64,000 nt of DNA from Bacillus sp. (in: firmicutes) (GTDB taxonomy: Bacteria; Bacillota; Bacilli; Bacillales; Bacillaceae_J): contig DUSF01000037.1 in assembly GCA_012842745.1 (NCBI GenBank), positions 248,001 through 312,000 on the forward strand. Reading direction: 5' to 3'. Of this stretch, positions 24,571 to 34,300 are shown one piece after another; the stretch's first letter is position 1; each line of letters starts with the position of its first letter. A program made the position numbers and the translations under genes. The notes under the pieces are model-generated. The model saw only the letters and a program-made list of their open reading frames with translations, did not search any database and had not been told where the DNA came from.

Positions 24571-26877
24571 TTAACGGTTATATTTCCCGCGTTCTTGTAA
24601 GAATTGATAAAAGGCTTGTGCTCCAGCCCCACGTGTTACTTTTTTCGCTGGCTCAAAATTGCTGTTTGCTGCAGGCATTATGCCTAAATGGTGGACAATC
24701 GCTGCTGTGCCTTTTTTGTTTATTTTATCAGCATCAAGGAAATTAACATTAAATAAATCTGGTACTTGGGCAAGCTTATCTAACCTCATCGCTTTTGTAA
24801 TCATTTCCGCTAATTCTTCGCGAGTAACAGCTTCATTTGGTTTAAACTCCCCTTGTGTTTTATCAATGAAGCCTTGCTGGACAGCTGATTCAACATAGGC
24901 AAAATACGGCGAGTTGCTTGCTACATCTTTGAAAGTTGCTGCTCTAGCACCGCCCATATAATTCATTTTATAGTAATATGGGTCTGGGTTTGTCACAAGC
25001 ATGAGCATTTTTACCATTTCGCCCCTTGTGATTTCCTCATCTGGCTTTACAAGTCCAGCATCATCAACATCAATTGCATTATAGTCAATCAATAGCTGGA
25101 GTGCTTGTTCATTTGCATGACCTTTTATATCTTTTGCCTCAATGTTCCCGCGGATTGGCTCGCCAGTTTCAATCAATACCCACTTACCCTTCGTTGCATC
25201 GAGATAAACAGCTTGATTCTGTGGTTTCATTGCAAAGTGATAAACGAGCTTTACTTCAGGCTTTGAGGAAGTAGGCCTTGGCATATTATAATCAATATTT
25301 TCGATATATAAATACTTAGGAACAATCGTGAAATTATCTAAGTAAACTTCCCTGCCTTTTTCTACTGATACTACATTGCTTGCGCTCGGAAAGTTACTTT
25401 GTGGATCCCAAGTTTGATAATATTGATATATCTCCCCTGTTTCTGTGCCGATTGTTATATTCACAAACTGATCTTCGACAATAATTCCGTCAACAAGGCG
25501 ATGGAACGTGAAGTAAAACTCTCTCATTTTCCCTGGGTTTTCCGGCTTTGGATTTCTTACAGGGTCAAATGTTAATTCGCCAAGCTGATTAGGTGCAAAT
25601 GTTTTCAAAGCTTCCTTCGCTTTTTCAAGTGCTTGTTCATAGTTGACAACTTGTTTAATTGTTTGGTTTTCAACGTATGGCTGATACCTGCTAGGATCCT
25701 CTTTGTAATAATTAGTAATTTGTCCAGTATGACCATCAATAGAAACGCTTATATAAGTCATTGGTTGTTCACCAAGTCGCCAACTTAAACTCCAAACTGG
25801 AAATTTTTGATACTGATCAGCATCATTAAAAAAGACATTTTCCAACACAGCATTGGCTGGGATGTTAAATTGTTTTTTCGCAATTTCGACTGCTTGTTCC
25901 TGTGTGATGTCTTTGTTTACAGATGTTGTTTGGCTTGGCTTTTCAGTTGAAAGCGGTTCAAGCTTTACTGGAAGAGTTTTCATGTCGATTGGCTTTCCAC
26001 TGTAATCAAGCCATTGTCCAGTTTTGGCATCAATAAACGGATAATTAAAACGACTGTCATATGCTAGCTTTACAGTTGGCTTTTGCTCAGATTGCGGCAA
26101 AAAATAATTATAAATTGTTTGATATTTTAGTTGAATTTGCATGCCGTCTTTTATTTTTTTCTCAGCTTCTTTTTGCGAGATCATTCCGGAAGTAGCAGGA
26201 ATGTTGATATTATCATCCCAGCGATAGTCGTAGCTAGCGACCTCACCATTGCCATTTACAGTAACAGAAATGTATTGTTCTTGGAATGGAATGTCATTTT
26301 CAACACGTAAAAAAGAATAATAGTAGCTTGCATCTCCTTGTAAAGGTGGTCTTTGATTAGCAAGATTAGTAGTATCTAGCTTTACTAAACTAGCTTTTTG
26401 CGGCACTTTTTCTTGCAAAAATTGTTCGGCAATCTTTTTCGCACTTTCCCAATTATATTTTGGAGGATATGTTGCTGGCTTGCCATATGTATCCTCCCAG
26501 CGATACATCGAAAGAACTGTACCGTTCTCAGCATCAACAGTTACCGAAATATTTCCAAACCCCTGCTCGGTTTGCCGATTCCAATTAATATTCCAAATTG
26601 TGCGGTTACCCGGATACCAGTTGCCCTGATACATGACTGATTGCTGTGTATAATCGTTTGGAACTTTTACGAAATCTTTGGCAATTTCAATTGCTTTATC
26701 CTTGGAAATCTTTGCTGTGACCTCAGCATCATTTTGTTGAGGTTTCTCTTTTATAGCCTCAGCAGCTACTACCCCAGCGCTATAATCCATTGTTCTTACT
26801 TCAGCACTGGCAAAAGGTGCGGCTGCAATTTGTGGTAAAATTAACATACAGCTAAATGCGATTGCTTTTTTCTTCAT
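24571..26877 (-). CDS. SLH-anchored protein with YcdB/PepSY-like repeats
   Basis: A 768-aa exported protein. After a signal peptide (1-~27) come repeated units with the pattern of YcdB/YcdC-PepSY domains: I-sKDKAIEIAKDFV, EQAVEIAKKQF and YEQALEKAKEAL each start a helix-sheet unit ending in G.I..Y. Three SLH motifs fill the last ~160 residues (ITRGEMVKML, VTREELAEMI, VTRGAGAQAFYQ) and should bind pyruvylated wall polymer. PepSY-type domains often restrain proteases, but no protease is adjacent. The ATG at 26877 has AGGGAG 8 nt upstream. It may share its surface location with the large S-layer protein at 38-40.7 kb. Confidence 0.85.
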   Translation of the reverse strand: MKKKAIAFSCMLILPQIAAAPFASAEVRTMDYSAGVVAAEAIKEKPQQNDAEVTAKISKDKAIEIAKDFVKVPNDYTQQSVMYQGNWYPGNRTIWNINWNRQTEQGFGNISVTVDAENGTVLSMYRWEDTYGKPATYPPKYNWESAKKIAEQFLQEKVPQKASLVKLDTTNLANQRPPLQGDASYYYSFLRVENDIPFQEQYISVTVNGNGEVASYDYRWDDNINIPATSGMISQKEAEKKIKDGMQIQLKYQTIYNYFLPQSEQKPTVKLAYDSRFNYPFIDAKTGQWLDYSGKPIDMKTLPVKLEPLSTEKPSQTTSVNKDITQEQAVEIAKKQFNIPANAVLENVFFNDADQYQKFPVWSLSWRLGEQPMTYISVSIDGHTGQITNYYKEDPSRYQPYVENQTIKQVVNYEQALEKAKEALKTFAPNQLGELTFDPVRNPKPENPGKMREFYFTFHRLVDGIIVEDQFVNITIGTETGEIYQYYQTWDPQSNFPSASNVVSVEKGREVYLDNFTIVPKYLYIENIDYNMPRPTSSKPEVKLVYHFAMKPQNQAVYLDATKGKWVLIETGEPIRGNIEAKDIKGHANEQALQLLIDYNAIDVDDAGLVKPDEEITRGEMVKMLMLVTNPDPYYYKMNYMGGARAATFKDVASNSPYFAYVESAVQQGFIDKTQGEFKPNEAVTREELAEMITKAMRLDKLAQVPDLFNVNFLDADKINKKGTAAIVHHLGIMPAANSNFEPAKKVTRGAGAQAFYQFLQERGKYNR

Positions 26878-26989
26878 AACGTTCACTCCCTAGACAAGTT
26901 TTACCTTCATACTATTTAGACGTATTCAAGTGGGGAAAGTTTCATTCAAAAGAAATAAATTCAAAAAAATTAAATATTTTTTTATTGTC

Positions 26990-27018
26990 TTGTTTTCTTT
27001 AGTAGTAAATGCTATAGT
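26990..27018 (+). promoter_or_regulatory. Sigma-A-type promoter of the cold-shock gene
   Basis: TTGTTT, 17-bp spacer, TATAGT. It would give a ~75-nt leader containing a GCAC-TTTC-GTGC hairpin just before AGGAGG. Long structured leaders are usual for cold-shock genes. Confidence 0.6.
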
Positions 27019-27097
27019 AATACTAATCAGCTTACTAATTGTAGTTGATATATATTTTCGAGCACTTTCGTGCAGGATTTTTAGGAGGATTATAAAT

Positions 27098-27298
27098 ATG
27101 CAAAACGGTAAAGTAAAATGGTTTAATGCAGAAAAAGGATTCGGATTCATTGAGGTTGAAGGTGGAGACGATGTATTCGTTCACTTCTCAGCAATCCAAT
27201 CAGATGGTTTCAAAACTTTGGAAGAAGGTCAAGAAGTAACTTTCGAAATCGTTGAAGGTGCTCGTGGTCCTCAAGCTGCTAACGTAGTAAAACAATAA
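27098..27298 (+). CDS. cspD: Cold-shock protein (CspB/CspD family)
   Basis: A 66-aa OB-fold RNA chaperone. RNP1 (KGFGFIEV) and RNP2 (VFVHFSAI) motifs are intact, and the family ending [10 protein letters not shown] is present. ATG at 27098 with AGGAGG about 9 nt upstream; an apparent 56-codon hydrophobic extension upstream is the leader, not protein. The cspD name rests on the neighbours ypzA, ypeQ and ypeP, the same set as around B. subtilis cspD; sequence alone would not separate CspB, C and D. Confidence 0.92.
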   Translation: MQNGKVKWFNAEKGFGFIEVEGGDDVFVHFSAIQSDGFKTLEEGQEVTFEIVEGARGPQAANVVKQ

Positions 27299-27332
27299 TT
27301 TGAAACTTATTCATAATGAATAACTTATAAAT

Positions 27333-27363
27333 GAAAAGGCTGCTCTTCGGGTAGTCTTTTTCT
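27333..27363 (+). terminator. Terminator of the cold-shock gene
   Basis: AAAAGGCTGC hairpin capped by TCTTCGGG with a T5 tail. Confidence 0.75.
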
Positions 27364-27479
27364 GTGTTGATTGTGACCGAGTTCGATCGGGCAATATTAG
27401 AATTAAATGATTTGCATGAATGAAATTTGCATGATAGACAAACTCTATATGTAGAACTTCAATAAGAGGAGGAATACAT

Positions 27480-27737
27480 ATGGGTGAACCATTTAATGAT
27501 TTAAAACAAGTAGAACTTTCCGTTGAAGCTGCTCAAAAAATGGTCGGATCTGCAACAATGAGCATGGAACCTGGGCAACTTGAGGCTGCCCATGATGCAG
27601 TAAATGCCGCAAAAGGACATTTACAACATGCCCAAAACAATGCAACTGGTGTTGATGATGAATTTTTAAACAATTTAAACAAGCAGCAATCACTTTTAAT
27701 GGATTGCGAAGAACAATTGAAAGAAGCCCAACGTTAA
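27480..27737 (+). CDS. ypzA: YpzA-like DUF2564 protein
   Basis: An 85-aa helical acidic protein (FNDLKQVELSVEAAQKMVGSAT, ending QLKEAQR) that matches the DUF2564 family including B. subtilis YpzA. Two predicted helices could form a coiled hairpin. Function unknown. GAGGAGG precedes the ATG. It follows cspD as in B. subtilis. Confidence 0.8.
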   Translation: MGEPFNDLKQVELSVEAAQKMVGSATMSMEPGQLEAAHDAVNAAKGHLQHAQNNATGVDDEFLNNLNKQQSLLMDCEEQLKEAQR

Positions 27738-27749
27738 CTAAACATCGAA

Positions 27750-27796
27750 AAGCTGATTAGTGATTCATTGAATCCCCAAATCAGCTTTTTTCTTTA
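27750..27796 (+). terminator. Terminator of ypzA
   Basis: AAAAGCTGATT / AATCAGCTTTTTT hairpin with a 21-nt loop; may also serve ypeQ on the other strand. Confidence 0.8.
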
Positions 27797-27800
27797 CATA

Positions 27801-27977
27801 TTATGAAAGTGTTTTCCCGTACTTTTGCAGTTCGCTTCCAACCGTACACTGTTTGATACAGAAGGTTTGTGCATACTTTTTGCTATATTCCTTGCGGTGG
27901 TGTCGGGCTAAAAAACAACCGTTGCAATATGTATCTAGAAGCGAACTTACTTTCTCAAACACTTGTTTTCGCTCCAC
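27801..27977 (-). CDS. ypeQ: YpeQ-like small zinc-finger protein
   Basis: A 58-aa protein with the pattern of the C2HCIx2C zinc-finger family: DTYCNGC near residues 15-21, then FCIKQCTVG near 39-47. These cysteines and a histidine between them should bind one zinc. GTG start with GGAGGTGG about 6-9 nt upstream. It lies 20 bp behind ypeP in the same direction, so the two form an operon, as in B. subtilis. Role unknown. Confidence 0.82.
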   Translation of the reverse strand: MERKQVFEKVSSLLDTYCNGCFLARHHRKEYSKKYAQTFCIKQCTVGSELQKYGKTLS

Positions 27978-27997
27978 ACCAAACCACCTCCGGATTT

Positions 27998-28654
27998 TTA
28001 TTGCAAATCTAAACGACTATCGATTTCAATTCCATTTAATGCTTGTAAGGCGAGCTGATCACATTCTTTATTTAGCTTCCTCGAAATCGGCTCATAAATT
28101 GGTTTAATCCCAAGTTTTTTCATTTTTTCTTCAATCCGGTTAATCCATGGCATGAATTCTTGTTCATAGACTGGCCAATCACCGCTTAATTGATTCAAAA
28201 CAACTTGTGAATCGCCTTTAAATGTCACTTCAGTATGATGTACACCCAAATTCTCTAGCTCTTGTAGCAAAAGCCAAAACGCCGCATATTCCGCTTCGTT
28301 ATTTGATTCGATTTCATCAAACAGGGCATTTTTACGTATCCGGTATTCTTTATTGTTTTGTGTAAAATAAATCGAAATTCCTAAGCCTGCTTTTCTTGAT
28401 TGTAAATCATACCCCCCATCAAAAAAAGCAACAATATCATGTGGCTCTGTTTCAATCCCTTTAACAAACTTCTGCAATTCTTTTTTTGTCCATGATTGGT
28501 CTTCTGTATCATAAAATATGATTTCTTTTGTACGGCCTGTTTTTTCAAAATCCTCGGCAAGGAACAACGCTTCGTTGGCTGGCAGCAAATCAGATGTCAG
28601 TTCAATTTGTCTGCCTTTCGGATGTTTATAAGTCCAATGTATAGATACCCTCAC
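27998..28654 (-). CDS. ypeP: YpeP-like RNase H-fold protein
   Basis: A 218-aa protein with an RNase HI-like domain from about 70 to 210. The four acidic catalytic positions appear intact: D79 (AFFDGG), E122 (SNNEAEY), D148 (KGDSQV) and D199 (ECDQLA), so it may cleave RNA in RNA-DNA hybrids. The first 65 residues form a family-specific extension. GTG start with AAAGGGG 8 nt upstream. Operon partner of ypeQ. Confidence 0.82.
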   Translation of the reverse strand: MRVSIHWTYKHPKGRQIELTSDLLPANEALFLAEDFEKTGRTKEIIFYDTEDQSWTKKELQKFVKGIETEPHDIVAFFDGGYDLQSRKAGLGISIYFTQNNKEYRIRKNALFDEIESNNEAEYAAFWLLLQELENLGVHHTEVTFKGDSQVVLNQLSGDWPVYEQEFMPWINRIEEKMKKLGIKPIYEPISRKLNKECDQLALQALNGIEIDSRLDLQ

Positions 28655-28785
28655 ACCATAATCCCCTTTCGACAGTTTACGGTTATTTTATCATAATCCA
28701 CGCTATTTAAACCTACATTTCTTTTTAAGAAAATTATGATAAAATGTTTATTCATATTCATAGGCATGATTTTAGCTGAGCTGCC

Positions 28786-28812
28786 TTCCAAAGTGTTCGA
28801 AACACTTTGGAA
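28786..28812. promoter_or_regulatory. Perfect 12-bp inverted repeat, candidate operator
   Basis: TTCCAAAGTGTT, three bases (CGA), then its exact complement AACACTTTGGAA. No T run follows on either strand, so it does not look like a terminator. It lies about 130 bp upstream of the acetolactate-synthase-like gene. Confidence 0.6.
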
Positions 28813-28941
28813 AAACAAACGACATTATGAGGCAAAGTGAACTTTAGTAAAATGTTCAAGTATGACAAATATCACATACAATTCTTGTCTGTTTATTTAA
28901 AATTGTTAAAAAATAGTCAAAATTAAGGAGTTGTATGGTAG

Positions 28942-30645
28942 ATGAATATGGCGAAGCAAGAGTATAACGGAGCAGCCCTACTCCTTAACTCGATTGCACA
29001 ACAAGGTGGACATAAAATCTTTGGTTGCCACGGTGAAATATTATTGCCGATTTTCGATAAACTAGCTGAAAATAAAGAGATAACATTTATTCAGCTAAAG
29101 CATGAGCAAGCAGCAGTCCATGCCGCAGATGGGTATGCAAGGGCCTGTGGAAAGGCAGGCTTTGCTTTAATCGGTGCGGGAACAGCCGTTACAAACGCAG
29201 TTACAAGCATTGCCACGGCCTTTAGTGATTCAGTGCCAATGGTTGTGGTCGTTTGTCAAATAGAATCAGAAAAGATTGGTAAAGATTCATACCAAGAGGT
29301 TGATGTCAGCGGCTTAACAATACCAATTACAAAACATTATAGTAGAGTTAGTAAAATTGAAAACTTGCCTGAAGCCATTGAAATAGCGCGAACGATTGCA
29401 GAAAGCGGTAGACCTGCTCCAGTTGTTGTCGAGGTTATGGCAAACGTATTACATGAAAATGCGGAGAATATAAGCTTCAAAAGAACTACTACAACGTATG
29501 TTGAACAGAAGAAGCCCAAAAAAGCGGTTAGCAAAAATACTATAACTAATGTTATAGAAGCACTTTCACAAGCAAAAAAGCCAGTGATTTTAGTTGGCGG
29601 CGGCGCCATTATTTCTGAAGCTTCAGAAATGTTAACTGACTTTGTCGATAAAACGAAAATCCCTGTTGCTACTACATTGATGGGGATTGGTGCTTTTGAT
29701 AGCAACCATAGTCTGCATTTAGGGATGTTAGGAATGCATGGCACATTTGCATCAAATAAAGCGGTTCATCATTGTGACCTTTTACTATGCTTAGGTGTTC
29801 GTTTTAGTGATCGGGTCACTGGTAAAATGAGCGGATTTTCTCCAAAATCAACAAAAATTCAAGTTGATATTGATGCATCCGAAATTAATAAAATTGTTAA
29901 CATCGATATTCCTGTAGTTGCTGATGTTCTTGACTTTTTGACAGAGCTAAATAAACAAGTACAACATGAACAGATTGTTGAAAACTGTGCTGAATGGGTA
30001 ACGGAAGTCACGAATTACAAACGGACTGTAGCTCGTTTTGATAAAGTTAATAGCGTGTTAAAACCACAAGAGGTTTTGCAGCTAGTCGACGAAATTTCAA
30101 ATGATGATGCAGTCGTTGTAACCGATGTTGGCCAGCATCAAATTTTTACAGCCCATAATTATAAATTTACAAGGCCGCGAACGTTCCTTTCTTCTGGCGG
30201 TTTAGGAACGATGGGATTTGGATTTCCAGCAGCAATCGGCGCTGCAGCTGCAATGCCTGACAAACAAATTATTTGTGTGACTGGCGATGGCAGCTTCCAA
30301 ATGAATTTGCAGGAACTGAGTACTGCATTTATTCAAAAGCTCCCTATTAAAATTGTTGTTTTGAATAATGGCTATCTTGGCATGGTCCGCCAATGGCAGG
30401 AGCTATTTTATGATCGCAGGTACTCATCGGTAAAAATTTCTTCACCTGATTTTGCGAAACTCGCCGAAGCCTATGGTGTGGCTGGATTTAAAGCAAAAAA
30501 TGCGGAGCAAGCAAAAGATATTATTAAAAGGGCTTTTGAGCACGAGGGCCCAGCACTGTTAGAGTTTGATATTGTCGAGGAAGAAAATGTTTATCCTATG
30601 GTGCCTCCTGGTGCAAGCAATAGTGAGGTCATTCTTTCTAGGTAA
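28942..30645 (+). CDS. Thiamine-diphosphate enzyme, acetolactate synthase large subunit-like
   Basis: A 567-aa ThDP-dependent enzyme. The cofactor-activating glutamate is E55 (KHEQAAVHAADGYAR) and the ThDP-binding motif runs from GDGSFQMNLQEL to LNNGYLGMV. The order pyrimidine, central and pyrophosphate domains is normal, and the sequence is of the IlvB kind. No ilvN regulatory subunit or other ilv gene is nearby, so it is a stand-alone paralog whose product may be acetolactate or a related carboligation product. AAGGAG lies 11 nt from the ATG. The leader holds a perfect palindrome. Confidence 0.85.
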   Translation: MNMAKQEYNGAALLLNSIAQQGGHKIFGCHGEILLPIFDKLAENKEITFIQLKHEQAAVHAADGYARACGKAGFALIGAGTAVTNAVTSIATAFSDSVPMVVVVCQIESEKIGKDSYQEVDVSGLTIPITKHYSRVSKIENLPEAIEIARTIAESGRPAPVVVEVMANVLHENAENISFKRTTTTYVEQKKPKKAVSKNTITNVIEALSQAKKPVILVGGGAIISEASEMLTDFVDKTKIPVATTLMGIGAFDSNHSLHLGMLGMHGTFASNKAVHHCDLLLCLGVRFSDRVTGKMSGFSPKSTKIQVDIDASEINKIVNIDIPVVADVLDFLTELNKQVQHEQIVENCAEWVTEVTNYKRTVARFDKVNSVLKPQEVLQLVDEISNDDAVVVTDVGQHQIFTAHNYKFTRPRTFLSSGGLGTMGFGFPAAIGAAAAMPDKQIICVTGDGSFQMNLQELSTAFIQKLPIKIVVLNNGYLGMVRQWQELFYDRRYSSVKISSPDFAKLAEAYGVAGFKAKNAEQAKDIIKRAFEHEGPALLEFDIVEEENVYPMVPPGASNSEVILSR

Positions 30646-30656
30646 TCTAAAAATTA

Positions 30657-30696
30657 TAAAAGAAGCTGCTCAAAAAAAGAGTCAGCTTCTTTTTAT
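30657..30696. terminator. Bidirectional terminator
   Basis: AAAAGAAGCTG / CAGCTTCTTTT hairpin between the acetolactate-synthase-like and TetR genes, convergent. Confidence 0.85.
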
Positions 30697-30702
30697 TGAA
30701 TT

Positions 30703-31269
30703 TCATGAAATGAATTGGCATAGTGTTTGAACATATTGTTCAAGAAGTTCATTCTTCTTTGATTTTGGCAATTTATAGTAAGGCACTTTTTCTGGCAAAA
30801 TAACATGACTTAATAGTATCCCTCCAATTAACCTTGCACAGCGGTCTACGTCTACCGTTTTTTGTTTTTTTGAAAAGTGAACTTCAATTGCTTGTTTTAA
30901 ACTATTCATGATTGTTTCAGGAATGTTAATCCTTTCATCCAAATGATTCATTACACTTTCAGCGATGAGAAGTCTAATCACTTGATCATTTCGTGATAAT
31001 GTCTCTAGACGATCTTGTAAAATCTTCCGAAAAAAATCAGAAGTATTCTCTTCTTTTGCAAATTGCATCAATTTTGAATCAAATTGATGGGCAATAATTG
31101 GCAAAAAAACTGATAAAAACAAATTTTGTTTTGTTGAAAATTTTCTAAATAAGGTCATTTCAGCTACTTCCGCTTCCTTCGCAATTTCTTGGGTAGTCGC
31201 CTGGAGGTATCCCTTTTTCAAAAAAATACGCAGTGCAGCAGCAATAATTTGATCTTTTTTATCTTTCAT
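30703..31269 (-). CDS. TetR-family repressor of the RND pump operon (inferred)
   Basis: A 188-aa TetR protein. The helix-turn-helix is at about 24-45 (TTQEIAKEAEVAEMTLFRKF), followed by an all-helical ligand domain. It lies directly behind the RND transporter gene in the same direction (78 bp), so probably in or near the operon. Two copies of a palindrome built on TAGTTAG/CTAACTA flank the first gene of that operon, one overlapping its start site; I infer these are its operators. GAGGAG precedes the ATG. Confidence 0.85.
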   Translation of the reverse strand: MKDKKDQIIAAALRIFLKKGYLQATTQEIAKEAEVAEMTLFRKFSTKQNLFLSVFLPIIAHQFDSKLMQFAKEENTSDFFRKILQDRLETLSRNDQVIRLLIAESVMNHLDERINIPETIMNSLKQAIEVHFSKKQKTVDVDRCARLIGGILLSHVILPEKVPYYKLPKSKKNELLEQYVQTLCQFIS

Positions 31270-31347
31270 TACAAAATCTCCTCGTATCCAATACTTGTCC
31301 TTTTGATAACAGCCCTAACTATTATGATAACATAAAATAGTTATTAC

Positions 31348-34300
31348 TCACTCACTAGACCGGTGGGAGTTTTCTGTGTCAATAAGGTATTCCTGAAGCC
31401 AACGCTTCCTTCGTTTAGTTTTCTTCTCAATTGAATAGTATAAAACAGGGATAACGAATAATGTCAGCAATGTCCCGACAGATAATCCACCTAATACAAC
31501 TGTCGCCATCGGAGCGTTTGTCTCTGAGCCCTCCCCCACTCCAAATACAATCGGGGCAACACCAAGGATAGCCGTTCCAGTCGTCATTAAAATCGGGGTA
31601 AGACGAATTGGTCCGGCTTTCAAAACTGTGTGATATGCATCCAAACCTTGTTCACGCAGCTGTTTCATAAATTCAATCATCACGATGCCATTACTAACAA
31701 TGATTCCTGAGAGCATAATAATACCAAGAATCGCGGGTACACTTAAATTACGACCAAATAGCAATAAGCTCCCTGTAATCCCCAATAAAGTTAACGGAAT
31801 TGTAAACATAATGATAAAAGGATGTTTAAAGTTTTCAAATTCCGCTACCATTACCATATAGATTAACAGAACCGCTAAAACAAGCGCCACTCCTAAATCA
31901 GTAAATGATTCCTTCATATCCTTCGTTTCGCCACCAAATTCAATAGAATATCCTCTAGGCAACTTATATTCTGCTAATTTGTCTTGAATCGCGGTATTAA
32001 CCTTACCCAAATCGGCATTATACAGCCCTGCCGTTACATAGGACATACGAATTTGATTTTCCCGGTAAATATCAGAAGGCGTTGCCGAAAGATTAGCCAC
32101 TGTAAACGTTTGAAGCGGAATCATTCCATATTTTGTAGGGATCTTCAATTTTGCGATATCCTCAATATCGTTCAACCCTTTTTTCTCATACGATAGACGG
32201 ATATCTAAATCACCCGTGTCCGTGCTCATCGTTCCAACAACTTCCCCCTCCAAAGCGGTGCGTATCGTTTTACTTACTTGCAGTACATCTAATCCATAGC
32301 TTTTAAGCCTTTCTTTATCGAAATGAAGAGTGTATTCCATTTTCTGTCCGATACTGCTATTGTCTGCATCCCTAATTCCTTGTACTTCCCGAATAATTTT
32401 TGTAATATCATAAGAAATATTTTCTAATAGCTCTAAATTCTCGCCTTTAATTGTTATAAAGACAGGGTCGGATGAAAATAACGATGACATTATAAATCCT
32501 TTTTCTTGCATTTTAATTTGAACACCAGGATATTTTAATTTGCTTCTTAATGATTCGATAACAAAGGCTGTGCTTTCCTCTCGATTTACCTTGTCTACGA
32601 GTTTTACATGAATAAATGCTCGATCTGTTTGTTCTTGATCTGGATGCTCTTTAGTAAAACCGATGCCAACATAGGTAGAATTAATAGTATTTATTTCATC
32701 TACTTTTCCTAATATAGCCTGTGTCATCTTTTCAGTTTCACTATATTTTGTATTTGGTGCCATCTTTATATGGATTGTAAATTCTCCTGAATCCATTTTC
32801 GGCATAAACTCTTTTCCGATCATTGGAAGGAGTGCGATTCCAGCGATAAGCGAAATGAAAGCAACAAAAAGGACAATTTTGCGATATTTTAACGTATAAA
32901 CCAATGCTTCCTTATATTTGTTTTCAATTGCATTCCGTCCCTTTTCAAGTAGTAACGACCATTTAGATTTCCGCTTCAGCCACGGAATAGACTGTGACAA
33001 CGACAAAACGAGTGCTGTAAGTGTTGGTGTTACGGTAAAGGAAATAACCAAGGAGGAGAACAAAGCATATAAAACTGTAAGTGCTAGCGGGTGAAAAATT
33101 TGCCCTGCCATCCCACTTACAAATAGCATCGGCAAAAAGACAATCATTTTCGTCATTGTCGCTGCAAAGACAGCGGACGCTACTTCCTTTGTTCCATCGA
33201 TGGCTGCCTTAAATGTTGATTTCCCTTCCTCTTTATAATGACGATAAATGTTTTGCATAACAACGATGGCATCATCTACGACTAAGCCAATACTAAGCGT
33301 TAACGCTCCAAGTGTAATTAAATTTACGGTTAATCCACTGAAATACATAAAAATGAATGTAGTAATAATCGATAATGGGATAGCTAGAGCAATAACGAGA
33401 GTTGCGGCAATTTCTCCTAAAAAGAAGTAAATAATTAAAATTGCTAAGCTAGCACCGATGGTGCCTTCCTTCGTTAAATTTTTGATTGATTGATTAATAA
33501 ATTGTGATGAATCATTGATGGCAATTAATTCACTGCTCCCCAACTGTCCCTCTAAAAAGCGCAGTTTAGCCGTTACCTTAGAAGCTACATCAATCGTATT
33601 GGCATCATTTTGTTTATAAATATTAATTAGCACTGCATTTTTATGATTGTAATATGACGACTGCTCAACTTCTTTCGTTTGAATCGATACATCCCCTAAA
33701 TCCTTTAAACGTAAAGGAATGTCCATTTTATTAGGAATTGATAAATTCGCTAGTTCATAAACATCTTTAATCTCAGCATTCGTTTTTATCGTTAATGATT
33801 TTTTGTCATAATCAACTGTCCCAATTGGAAATGTTGTATTATCTTTTTTCAGCACTTCTTGAACTTGCCCAATGTTTATTCCAAACTGTGTGAGCTTCTC
33901 TTCAGCTAACGCAATCTTAACTTCATTTTCTTGTCCACCTATAATTTTAACAGAGGCTACACCTTTTACTCTTTGTAGTTCTTCCTTTACTCGTTCAAGA
34001 GCAACCGTCGTTAATTCTTTCAGATCCTCTTCACCAACAAACGCCAACTCGATAATTGGGGTATCTGAGGGATTTACTTTCTCTACTGTCGATTTCTCAA
34101 TTGTTAATGGAAGATCTGGCTTTATTTTTTCAAGTTTTGCACGAATTTCATTTTCTGAAAAATTTAAGTTTGTGCCCCAATTAAATTGGATCATAACTCG
34201 TGAAATATTTTGCGAACTTGTTGAATGAATGGAATCTATATTTTCTAAATCTGCCATTTCTTCTTCAATTACCTTTGTAATTTGCTCTTCCATTTCTTCC

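Noticed and set aside
26930-27097. 56-codon in-frame extension of the cold-shock gene
   Set aside because: AGGAGG and ATG at 27098 give the normal 66-aa protein; a promoter lies inside the extension.
31315-31344. Third TetR operator before the repressor gene
   Set aside because: CTAACTA and TAGTTAT are present but in the reverse arrangement and too far apart; more likely a weak hairpin behind the pump gene.
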